Below, one piece after another: positions 8,215 through 15,741 of a stretch of DNA of 29,630 bases. The stretch is from an uncultured Collinsella sp. (GTDB lineage: Bacteria; Actinomycetota; Coriobacteriia; Coriobacteriales; Coriobacteriaceae). The position numbers and the translations under genes are program-made. The DNA lies in NCBI GenBank assembly GCA_900541785.1, contig UQKY01000022.1, positions 1-29,630 of the forward strand. The letters run 5' to 3'. Below the pieces are notes generated by a model. It saw only the letters and a program-made list of their open reading frames with translations, did no database searches and was not told the origin of the DNA. Numbering within the stretch: the stretch's first letter is position 1; every line of letters begins with the position of its first letter.

Positions 8215-8248
8215 ACGGAGGGCGCCCTTGAAAGAGGACGCCCTCCGT
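8215..8248 (+). other. Stable hairpin downstream of crr
   Basis: A perfect 10-bp stem (acggagggcg with cgccctccgt) and a 14-nt loop lie 40 bp after the crr stop. No T-run follows, so it is either a weak or factor-dependent terminator or an mRNA-stabilising structure. Confidence 0.6.
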
Positions 8249-8446
8249 GGCAAGATGGGATTTGTCCGAAGCTAAACAGCTTTGGGTCACCGTGGACGGG
8301 CAGGGGCCTCGACGCGGCTAGACACGAGACACATACATTACGCGACCTCGCCCTGGTGGCCGCACACGTTGGTTGCGGCCGACGCGGGCCGCGGGCAAGC
8401 GCTTGTAAGGGGAGCCTTGCCTCTCTTGTACGAGAAAGGACGCGTA
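8249..8446 (+). promoter_or_regulatory. Structured leader of nagB
   Basis: This 198-bp stretch has no gene. It contains a hyphenated palindrome (8266-8273 ccgaagct and 8278-8285 agctttgg, one mismatch) that could be an operator. It also contains a 7-bp hairpin (ggccgca 8358-8364 with tgcggcc 8374-8380) and further GC-rich complementarity. I do not recognise a known riboswitch. Confidence 0.35.
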
Positions 8447-9175
8447 ATGAAGATCATTAAAGCTAAAGACTACGAGGATATGAGCCGCAAGGCCGCCAAT
8501 ATCATCTCGGCCCAGGTTATCCTCAAGCCCGATTGCGTGCTGGGTCTTGCCACCGGCTCCACCCCGATTGGCGCCTACAAGCAGCTCGCCGCTTGGTACG
8601 AGAAGGGTGACGTCGACTTTGCCGAGGTCAGCACCTACAACCTCGACGAGTATCGTGGCCTTTCGCACGACGATCCCCAGAGCTACCACTACTTTATGCG
8701 TGAGAACTTCTTCGATCACATTAACATCGACCTGAACAACACGCATGTGCCCGATGGCTCCAATCCCGACGCTGCCGCTGCCTGCTCTGAGTACGACAAG
8801 ATTGTCGCTGCTGCCGGTTACCCTGATCTGCAGCTGCTCGGCATCGGTAACAACGGTCACATTGGCTTCAACGAGCCCGATGATCACTTCTCCAAGGGTA
8901 CGCACTGCGTCGACCTTACCGAGAGCACTATTCAGGCCAACAGCCGCCTGTTCGACAGCATCGACGACGTGCCCCGTCAGGCCTATACCATGGGCACTCA
9001 GACCATCATGTATGCCCGCATGATCCTGGTCGTCGCCAACGGCGAGGCCAAGGCGCAGGCCGTACATGACATGTGCTATGGTCCGGTTACCCCCCAGTGC
9101 CCTGCCTCGATCCTGCAGCTGCACACCAACTGCGTTGTCGTTGCCGACGAGGCCGCCCTTTCGCTCTGCAAGTAG
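8447..9175 (+). CDS. nagB: Glucosamine-6-phosphate deaminase
   Basis: This 242-residue enzyme converts glucosamine-6-phosphate to fructose-6-phosphate and ammonia, the last step of amino-sugar catabolism. Signatures are the phosphate loop LGLATGSTPIGAYKQL (about residues 31-46), STYNLDEYRGL containing the catalytic aspartate (about 63-73), and LLGIGNNGHIGFNEP (about 127-141) with the active-site histidine. Length matches the short bacterial NagB group. The ATG at 8447 follows a gaaagga ribosome site. NagB works against the GlmM/GlmS biosynthetic direction, so its own leader probably sets when it is made. Confidence 0.96.
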   Translation: MKIIKAKDYEDMSRKAANIISAQVILKPDCVLGLATGSTPIGAYKQLAAWYEKGDVDFAEVSTYNLDEYRGLSHDDPQSYHYFMRENFFDHINIDLNNTHVPDGSNPDAAAACSEYDKIVAAAGYPDLQLLGIGNNGHIGFNEPDDHFSKGTHCVDLTESTIQANSRLFDSIDDVPRQAYTMGTQTIMYARMILVVANGEAKAQAVHDMCYGPVTPQCPASILQLHTNCVVVADEAALSLCK

Positions 9176-9207
9176 CGATAGCCTATCACCTCGACATAGC
9201 TTTGCCG

Positions 9208-9235
9208 AAGGCCTCCGCTTTGCGGGGGCCTTTTT
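9208..9235 (+). terminator. Intrinsic terminator of nagB
   Basis: The stem aaggcctccgc/gcgggggcctt with a 3-nt loop runs into TTTTT at 9231-9235. Confidence 0.9.
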
Positions 9236-9619
9236 GCTGAGTGCGCGCCGTGTGCTTGACGAAAATCTTGCCGCGAACTTGACGGATGCGTCAGGTGCAG
9301 CATGATTCATTCCATAACAGATACTATGCATAAATGCTATGAAAAGGTCGTAGACGGTAGCTGGCGTTAGGTGAGTTGCGCAACACAATTGAACAGCGCT
9401 CATTTGAGGTACACTGCCAAAGGATGGGACAAGCTGGCAAGCGCATTGACCTGCGCAAAGACTGATTGGTTGGGGGATAAGTTTCAATCGGACCACGCTG
9501 AACAAAAACTTGCCATTTGCGTACCAACAAACATCCTAAACCGTAGCATCGCTCTATTCATCTAGCGATACATATGGTCTAGCGTTACGGTGTCCATGTG
9601 GTCGAGTTGAGGAGCGGGC
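9236..9619 (+). promoter_or_regulatory. 384-bp regulatory region upstream of the STAND/SARP-type regulator
   Basis: No gene is visible here, and the stretch is AT-richer than its surroundings. A possible promoter is TTGAAC (9389-9394) with TACACT (9410-9415), spacer 15. Nearer the gene, TCTAGCG occurs as a direct repeat at 9561-9567 and 9578-9584. ATCGCT/AGCGAT (9548-9553 and 9564-9569) form an inverted pair overlapping the first repeat. These could bind the SARP-like domain of the downstream protein (autoregulation), which is inference. Confidence 0.4.
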
Positions 9620-12619
9620 ATGGTTAACGATTTGGGCAATATGGACGACCTCGAGCTTATGCCGCTGGGCAGTAGTTATACGGTGCGGCGCGATCGCTTG
9701 ATGAACGAACTTATCGCCAAGGGCCGAAAGGCCGGCATCGTAGTCCTCTACGCGCCTGATGGCTTTGGGAAAACCTCGGTGCTGCTGCAGTATGCCCAAG
9801 AGGTTAAAAACGATCCGACGCGAGGTCCCGTGCGGATCATTGAGGCAGACCGCGCCATTGGGCGCGAGGTGTTTATGCAGCTCGAGGTCGTTACCGAAGA
9901 GCTTAAGGACAAACCACACTCCCTGATTGCAATCGATAACGTGCCTAACCTCAGCCAGGGCGAGACCGAGGAGCTGATCGACCGAATCCGAAGCCTGCGT
10001 GCTATGGGGGTTGGGGTCTTTATGAGCTGCCGTCCTTCGAATCGCCAGCTGATTCATGGACTAGGCGATTCGATTAAAGTCAACGCGCAGATGCTCAAGG
10101 TGCATGCCTATGAGTATTCGGCGTGGGCATCTGCGTTTTCGATCAGCACATCGCTCGACTTCTATCAGCTTACGCAGGGCGTGCCCGAGCTCGTCTCGGC
10201 TATGCAGTCGGGACTATACGGGCAGGGAGACGTTGCCCAGATGCTCGAAAACGAGATCGTCAATATCTACGGTGCGGCACTTGTTGATCTGGCGTCGCTC
10301 GAGAACAACGCCCTGTTTAGTGTGGCGTGCTTGATGGTCTTAATGGGTGAGGGCAATATTTCGGAGCTCGAGGCTTGCGGCGTTAGACTTTCGGCGATTG
10401 ACCAGTCCTATCTTGTCCGCGATTATCCCATTTTTGGCGTTGATCCGGTAGACCGGAGCTTTACCTGCTTGGGTACCGAGGACAACGCGCGCCTGCGATT
10501 GCGCAAGCTGGTCGCCGAAATTCGTCCCGAACTCGTTGTGCGGGCGGCGCGTATATTGATTAAAGCGGGGCGCTGCGATACCGCGATGGACCTCGCCGAC
10601 GCGTTTTTGGACCGCAGTGCGGTGTTGGAACTTGCCGGGCGGTATGGGGTCGATCTGGCCCTGACGGGGCATGGAGGGGATATCTGCCGCGCGGCGCTGG
10701 GAAAGACCGAGGCAGATGGCCGGGCATCGGAGCCGACGCCTGACGAGGCGCTCGGCATCTATCTGGCGGCGGTGAGCGTCTCCAATACAAAGCTCGCGCG
10801 GTATATGGCCTCAATTATCGAGCGTGCGGGCGAGCAAGCGATTTGCGAGCTCGATCCCGTGTCGTGGAAGGTGGCGCACGCGTTTACGGCCGCTTGTTAT
10901 GGAGATAGTGGTCTGGGGCTTCCGGCAAGCCATACGGCGTTGGAAAGTGAGGTGTCTTGTGCCGCACTCGACATGCTGTCCGCACATGTCGAGATAAAGC
11001 ATGGGCTGACCGAGCGGGCGAAGGGTGGCGAGATCCTCGCGGGACTCAAAACGGATAAGGCCTACGATTGCGAGCTCGATATCGCGGGGACGTTTGTGCG
11101 AGCTGACCGCATGTTGACGGAGCTGTTTGATGGGTCGTATGCAGGGACTGACGAGCGTGATGACGAGATGGCCCTGACGCTCGAGGCGCTCGAAGCGCGT
11201 GGAATCCGAGCACTCGCCATCTGGGTGCGCATGGTATTATCGGCGCGGCGCCTGCTTGCTGGCATGCCGGTGACCGACGAGCAGGCATTCAATGAGCTCG
11301 ACCGTTTTGCCGTGCGCGTGCGCGACAATCAAGTCCAGTTGTTTGGCTTGATACTGGAAGGCTGGCAGTCGCTAGCTGAGGGGCGTCCGGTCAATGCCAA
11401 ATTCCGTGCGGTGCAGGTGCTCAGGCTTGCCGAGGAATCGACTGGATACATACGCGACAACGCATTGCTGCTAGAGCGCGCGGCGTACTTACGCAATACA
11501 TCGATGGTATCGGTGCGCGAAGAGGCAGAGCTGCTCGATTTGAGTCGAACGCAGGTCGGTGGTGCCGAGGCATGGATGGTGGCGCTGCATTTGGCCTCCG
11601 CGGGCCGCGATAGCGACCTTGCAGCCTGGATGTCCATGAACCGCCTAGGGATTTTGGATCCGTCGTATCGGCTGTTTGCGCGCCTTGCGATGCATTGTCT
11701 GGGTGAGCCGGCCGCTAGAATTCGAAAGAAGCTCCCGGTGCGCGAGCTGTCGCGGTATTCGCTGCGTGACGACTTTGAGGGCGAAGGCGAGCGTCTGTTC
11801 CAGGCTGGCGATGCCGAGGGTGTCGATGTGATTGGCCATATCGAGATCCGCATGTTTGGGGCGTTTCGCGCCGAGCGCGACGGGTTTCCCATCACGGATA
11901 AGATGTGGCGCCGCAAGAAAGCGGCGACGCTTGCCGAGCGGCTTGCGCTGGGCATGGATGCACTGGTCGACCGCGAGACGCTGGCTATGGAGCTGTGGCC
12001 CCATGCCGAGTTCAATAGCGCTCGTAACAATCTGTACTCGACGATATCGCGCCTGCGTTCGGCCTTGGGGCCGACACCGGACGGCAAGTCGTGCGTGCTG
12101 ATCCAAAACGAGTGCATTGGGCTTAACGGCGATTACGTCAAGACCGACGTGCGATTGTTTGATCAGATAAGCCGCGAAGTTTTGGGAAATCGCACGGGTG
12201 CGCGCGGACCCCATCTGATCGAGCTGTGCCTTAAGATCGAGCAGCTCTACGCCGGCCCGTTGTATGTTCCCAATGGCTGTAATCCCACCTACTTTTTGCG
12301 TATGCGGCGCATTATGGAATCGAAGTATATCGACTGCATGATTCGGGGCGCGAATGCCGCCCTAGAAGAAAACGACCTGCAGTCGGCGGTATGGCTGGTG
12401 GAGTCGGGGCTGCGGCAAGAGACGGCGCGCGAGGACATGGTGCGTTGCGCTATGCGCGTCTACGGTGCGGCGGGGCGACGACGCGATATCGTCGAGCTGT
12501 ACAGTGGGCATATGCATCACCTGAGGGAGCAGGTCAATGGCGTGCCCGAGCCCGAGACGCGGCGTCTATACGAGCGCTTGGTGGAGGGCAGGCTTAACCG
12601 CGTGCTCGTCGAGCGATAA
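9620..12619 (+). CDS. STAND-type ATPase transcriptional activator with SARP/BTAD C-terminus
   Basis: The protein has 999 residues. The N-terminal NTPase carries a Walker A loop, YAPDGFGKTS (about 44-53), and a Walker B strand, LIAIDNV (about 105-111), as in MalT/AfsR-type STAND regulators. A long helical middle (about 250-730) is probably TPR-like, for ligand or partner sensing. From about 738 (IEIRMFGAFRAERDG) an OmpR-type winged helix begins, with a BTAD-like helical domain following to the end, as in SARP activators. It has no transmembrane segment and should be cytoplasmic and DNA-binding. No HTH of the LuxR class is seen. The target genes are unknown. The ATG at 9620 follows ttgaggag. 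The gene is transcribed alone and ends against a terminator shared with the convergent yhbY. Confidence 0.85.
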   Translation: MVNDLGNMDDLELMPLGSSYTVRRDRLMNELIAKGRKAGIVVLYAPDGFGKTSVLLQYAQEVKNDPTRGPVRIIEADRAIGREVFMQLEVVTEELKDKPHSLIAIDNVPNLSQGETEELIDRIRSLRAMGVGVFMSCRPSNRQLIHGLGDSIKVNAQMLKVHAYEYSAWASAFSISTSLDFYQLTQGVPELVSAMQSGLYGQGDVAQMLENEIVNIYGAALVDLASLENNALFSVACLMVLMGEGNISELEACGVRLSAIDQSYLVRDYPIFGVDPVDRSFTCLGTEDNARLRLRKLVAEIRPELVVRAARILIKAGRCDTAMDLADAFLDRSAVLELAGRYGVDLALTGHGGDICRAALGKTEADGRASEPTPDEALGIYLAAVSVSNTKLARYMASIIERAGEQAICELDPVSWKVAHAFTAACYGDSGLGLPASHTALESEVSCAALDMLSAHVEIKHGLTERAKGGEILAGLKTDKAYDCELDIAGTFVRADRMLTELFDGSYAGTDERDDEMALTLEALEARGIRALAIWVRMVLSARRLLAGMPVTDEQAFNELDRFAVRVRDNQVQLFGLILEGWQSLAEGRPVNAKFRAVQVLRLAEESTGYIRDNALLLERAAYLRNTSMVSVREEAELLDLSRTQVGGAEAWMVALHLASAGRDSDLAAWMSMNRLGILDPSYRLFARLAMHCLGEPAARIRKKLPVRELSRYSLRDDFEGEGERLFQAGDAEGVDVIGHIEIRMFGAFRAERDGFPITDKMWRRKKAATLAERLALGMDALVDRETLAMELWPHAEFNSARNNLYSTISRLRSALGPTPDGKSCVLIQNECIGLNGDYVKTDVRLFDQISREVLGNRTGARGPHLIELCLKIEQLYAGPLYVPNGCNPTYFLRMRRIMESKYIDCMIRGANAALEENDLQSAVWLVESGLRQETAREDMVRCAMRVYGAAGRRRDIVELYSGHMHHLREQVNGVPEPETRRLYERLVEGRLNRVLVER

Positions 12620-12648
12620 AAAAGAGCGTCCGAATTGCTCGGACGCTC
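12618..12648 (-). terminator. Intrinsic terminator of yhbY
   Basis: A perfect 10-bp stem (12624-12633 with 12639-12648) is followed on the minus strand by six U (A-run 12618-12623). On the plus strand it lacks a T-run but still sits directly after the regulator gene. Confidence 0.88.
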
Positions 12649-12687
12649 GCAAGCTTGATGTATATTGGCTCGTCGGATCGTTGGCTC

Positions 12688-12987
12688 TTAGACGAGCTTA
12701 ATCTTCTCGATGTCCTTGCGCGAGGACTCGCGATACAGCGAGAACTTGCGGCCGATAACCTGGACGACCTCGGCATGGCAGCGGTCGGCGAGCTCTTCGG
12801 CGGCCTCGCGGGCGGAAAGGCTGGAACCATCGAGTACGGAGCACTTAACGAGCTCGTGCTTCTCCAGGTAGGCGACCGTCTGCTCGACGGTGCCCTCGTT
12901 GATGTCGGACTTGCCGATGATGATGGCGGGGTTGAGGTGATGGGCCATGCTGCGAAGCTGCTTGACCTGGGCTCCTGTCAGTGCCAT
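12688..12987 (-). CDS. yhbY: CRM-domain RNA-binding protein YhbY
   Basis: This 99-residue single CRM-domain protein is associated in other bacteria with pre-50S ribosomal particles. Visible features are the opening LTGAQVKQLRSMAHHLNP, the basic GKSDINEG loop (GxxG type, about 25-32), the ELVKCSVLD strand, and the VVQVIGRKFSLYRES strand near the end. Length matches the family. The region upstream (12988-13169) has a small hairpin around ccccacgatgggg and no gene. It lies downstream of a methyltransferase gene on the same strand but 182 bp away. Confidence 0.93.
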   Translation of the reverse strand: MALTGAQVKQLRSMAHHLNPAIIIGKSDINEGTVEQTVAYLEKHELVKCSVLDGSSLSAREAAEELADRCHAEVVQVIGRKFSLYRESSRKDIEKIKLV

Positions 12988-13169
12988 GGGTTCTCGCTTT
13001 CTATGTTATGGGGCACCCCACGATGGGGCCTTAATCTACGTGAGCTGTCCCACGATAGCGCAGGAACGGCGCGGTGTGGGGCGTGTTTGCCCAGTTCAAA
13101 AAGAATGCGGATGCCGAGCGGGAGAACAGCGCGGGTTACAGGCGGACGTGTACGGCGGCCGAAAGCGGT

Positions 13170-14057
13170 CTATGGACGGACCGAAGAGACCGGCTCCCAT
13201 GCAATAAACGCCCAACGGACCTTGCGGACGTGGTCGAGCATGTAGCGCCCCTGCGGCACGCCCTTGGACCCCGGCTCGCCGGCATGGGGATTCTCAATCA
13301 TATGCTGAGCGACGTAGTCGCGCAGACGGTCGATCTTATCCTCGTTACCGTGCTCGAGCATGCGGGAGAAGTCCGCCACGCCCGCCTCAAGGCTATCGAA
13401 GGTATCGCGACGAGGCGATTCAAAGTACGTAACCTGCGGCAGGGCACCCATCTGAATGAGGATATTTAAGGCATACACAAAGCCATTACTGCAGGTAACC
13501 GAGGCACCGATGGCATTCATCAGGTGCAGGTCATAGCGCGGGCTGGAGTTGGCGACCATCGTGACAGCACAACGCCGACGAGCCGTACGATCAAGCTTGG
13601 CAAGCGCGCCTTTTAGGTTGGTCGTGGTGACAGAGCGACTGGCAAAAGCAACATCTACCGCTTTCACGACCGGTCCAACTAAATCCCAGTCATCATCCCA
13701 AGCAAGCTCAAGTGGTGTAATGCGATCATCGAGCCCATAGTACTCAATGCCAGCATCAAGCGTGCCCAACATAGCAGGGGAAAAGTCAGCAGCAATCACA
13801 GGATGTCCGTCTTGCGCAAGCGGAATAGCAATCGACCCAGCCCCACATCCCATATCAAGCACCGACTCGCCAGGCTTTAACGCCAACAGCTTCATAAAGT
13901 CCCGGGCATACGGAGCAGTCTCAAGCGGCCGAAAATGCCGAGCCCGTTTATCCCATTCAAAAGAATCATCAGCCCGCCGCCGACCAGCTTGCAAGCGCAT
14001 CCATTCCTCATTCCAATCCGCAGAAAGCAGCTCAGAACGAGCATCCCCATCAACCAC
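13170..14057 (-). CDS. Class I SAM-dependent methyltransferase
   Basis: This 295-residue protein has the SAM-binding motif I VLDMGCGAGSIAIPLA (about residues 66-81) and an acidic post-I strand (HPVIAADFS). An unusual VAFASRSVTTTNLKGAL stretch follows where motif IV is expected. The substrate is unknown; a small molecule or cofactor is as likely as RNA. I place the start at GTG 14057, which has an aggagg ribosome site 7 bp upstream. A longer frame from 14117 would translate the terminator hairpin of the upstream gene, producing a false hydrophobic N-terminus. Confidence 0.82.
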   Translation of the reverse strand: MVDGDARSELLSADWNEEWMRLQAGRRRADDSFEWDKRARHFRPLETAPYARDFMKLLALKPGESVLDMGCGAGSIAIPLAQDGHPVIAADFSPAMLGTLDAGIEYYGLDDRITPLELAWDDDWDLVGPVVKAVDVAFASRSVTTTNLKGALAKLDRTARRRCAVTMVANSSPRYDLHLMNAIGASVTCSNGFVYALNILIQMGALPQVTYFESPRRDTFDSLEAGVADFSRMLEHGNEDKIDRLRDYVAQHMIENPHAGEPGSKGVPQGRYMLDHVRKVRWAFIAWEPVSSVRP

Positions 14058-14075
14058 GGGCCAACCTCCTAGCAA

Positions 14076-14108
14076 CAAAAAAGCGGCCCCTCCCAAAAGA
14101 AGAGCCGC
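14076..14108 (-). terminator. Intrinsic terminator between PFL and methyltransferase genes
   Basis: On the minus strand a 10-bp stem (gcggctcttc with gaggggccgc, two G-U pairs) is followed by a run of T (A-run 14076-14082 on plus). It lies just before the ribosome site of the methyltransferase and isolates that gene. Confidence 0.85.
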
Positions 14109-14222
14109 AACCAGCATATATCAGAAAGAACCGATCCAACGCCAAACCGTCGCACCAGCAAAGTAGGGCAGAAGCGAAGCGACTGCCAAAGGGATTGAAC
14201 CCAACCGAGGTCCCGATGTGCG

Positions 14223-14251
14223 GGAGCCCTGCCGCCCGGCGGCAGGGCTCC
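14223..14251 (-). terminator. GC-rich hairpin at the end of the PFL gene
   Basis: A perfect 13-bp stem (ggagccctgccgc with its complement) has a 3-nt loop and lies 18 bp after the PFL stop. It has no U-run in either direction, so it may terminate weakly or protect the mRNA end. A proper terminator follows 115 bp further on. Confidence 0.6.
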
Positions 14252-14268
14252 TCGCCCGAACCCCTCAG

Positions 14269-15633
14269 CTAGTTCTTCAGCGAGTTCAGCGGTGCCGGGA
14301 AGCGTCCACCACGGTGGGCAAGCACGGTGCCGGCGTTGGGGTTCACCGGCATGATGGGCGCACGGCCGAACAGGCCGCCGTACTCGACGCAGTCGCCCAC
14401 GCCCTTGCCGATGGCGGGAATCACGCGGACGGCCGTGGTCTTGTTGTTGATGACGCCGATAGCCATCTCGTCGGCGATGATGCCGGCGATGGTCTCGACC
14501 GGGGTGTCGCCGGGGATGGCGATCATGTCCAGGCCGACGGAGCACACGCAGGTCATGGCCTCGAGCTTCTCGAGCGAAAGCGCGCCGGCCTCGACGGCGG
14601 CGATCATGCCGGCATCCTCGGACACGGGGATAAAGGCGCCGGAGAGACCACCCACGCTGGAGCTGGCCATGACGCCGCCCTTCTTGACGGCATCGTTGAG
14701 CATGGCGAGCGCGCAGGTCGTGCCCGGGCCACCGCAGGTGCCCACGCCGATGATCTCGAGGATGCGGGCAACGGAGTCGCCGATGGCAGGCGTGGGAGCC
14801 AGCGACAGGTCGACAATGCCCTTCTCGACACCCAGGCGATGGGCGGCCTCGCGGCTCATGAGCTCGCCGGCACGGGTGATCTTAAAGGCGGTCTGCTTAA
14901 TCTTTTCGGCGACTTCCATCATCGATGCAGAATCGGGCAGCGTCTCCAGGGCCGCGGCCATAACGCCGGGGCCCGAGACGCCTACGTTGATGACGGCGTC
15001 GGCCTCGCCACCGCCGTGGACGGCGCCCGCCATAAACGGAGAGTCCTCGACCATGTTGGCAAAGCAGACAAACTTGGAAGCGCCGACGGAATCCTGGTCG
15101 GCAGTGAGTTTGGCGGCATCGATGATGGTCTGGGCGGCCATAAGCACGGCGTCCATGTTGATGCCGGCACGCAGGCTGGCGACGTTGACGCTGGAGCAGA
15201 CGCGGCTGGTGGTGGCGAGCGCCTGGGGGATGGACTGGATGACGCGGCGGTCGGCGTCGCCGATGCCCTTCTGGACGAGTGCGGAGAAGCCGCCCAGGTA
15301 ATCGATGCCGAGCGTCTCGGCCGCGCGGTCGAGGGCATGCGCGATGGGGGTGAGGTCCTCATCCTTGCAGCACGCGGCAATCTGCGCCACCGGGGTGACG
15401 GAAACGCGCTTGTTGACGATGGGGATACCGTACTCGCGCTCGAGGTTCTCGGCGGTTTCGACCAGGTGCTCAGCCGTGTGCGTCACGTGGTCGTAGATCT
15501 TCGTGCACATGCGGTCGAGGTTCTCGTCACCGCAACCCATGAGCGAAACACCCATGGTGATGGTCCTGATGTCGAGGTTCTGCTCCTCAACCATGCCGCG
15601 GGTTTCCGCGATTTCTGCGGGCGTGATCGCCAT
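14269..15633 (-). CDS. PFL family protein (UPF0210/DUF711)
   Basis: This 454-residue protein matches the length of the UPF0210 family, which shares a fold with pyruvate-formate-lyase-type enzymes but has no firmly assigned reaction. Recognisable stretches are the N-terminal IAETRGMVEEQNLDIRTITM, VNVASLRAGINMDAV, GGGEADAVINVGVSGPGVM and the C-terminal NPNAGTVLAHRGGRFPAPL. The ATG at 15633 is chosen for the taggagc ribosome site and family N-terminus; a longer frame from 15690 runs through noncoding sequence. Many relatives follow a small ACT-domain gene, which is absent here. Confidence 0.9.
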   Translation of the reverse strand: MAITPAEIAETRGMVEEQNLDIRTITMGVSLMGCGDENLDRMCTKIYDHVTHTAEHLVETAENLEREYGIPIVNKRVSVTPVAQIAACCKDEDLTPIAHALDRAAETLGIDYLGGFSALVQKGIGDADRRVIQSIPQALATTSRVCSSVNVASLRAGINMDAVLMAAQTIIDAAKLTADQDSVGASKFVCFANMVEDSPFMAGAVHGGGEADAVINVGVSGPGVMAAALETLPDSASMMEVAEKIKQTAFKITRAGELMSREAAHRLGVEKGIVDLSLAPTPAIGDSVARILEIIGVGTCGGPGTTCALAMLNDAVKKGGVMASSSVGGLSGAFIPVSEDAGMIAAVEAGALSLEKLEAMTCVCSVGLDMIAIPGDTPVETIAGIIADEMAIGVINNKTTAVRVIPAIGKGVGDCVEYGGLFGRAPIMPVNPNAGTVLAHRGGRFPAPLNSLKN

Positions 15634-15678
15634 CCTTGCGCTCCTATCTGCCAAAACGAGCATAGTCTTATCTATTCT

Positions 15679-15716
15679 AACGTGCCGCACGTGCCAAGTG
15701 GCGCGTGCGGCACGTT
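15679..15716. other. Strong hairpin downstream of metH
   Basis: A perfect 13-bp stem (aacgtgccgcacg with its complement) lies 26 bp beyond the metH stop. The minus-strand side has only a weak T content after it; the plus strand has GTTTT. It is probably the metH operon terminator or an mRNA end structure. Confidence 0.6.
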
Positions 15717-15741
15717 TTGGTGCTCGGTTGTTTCCGTTGTG

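Noticed and set aside
14058..14117. Hydrophobic N-terminus on the SAM methyltransferase suggesting a membrane anchor
   Set aside because: These codons translate a rho-independent terminator. A GTG start with aggagg lies immediately downstream at 14057.
14185..14225. gggattgaaccc region resembling a T-arm
   Set aside because: Only 3 bp pair around the loop on the minus strand and no other tRNA part is nearby.
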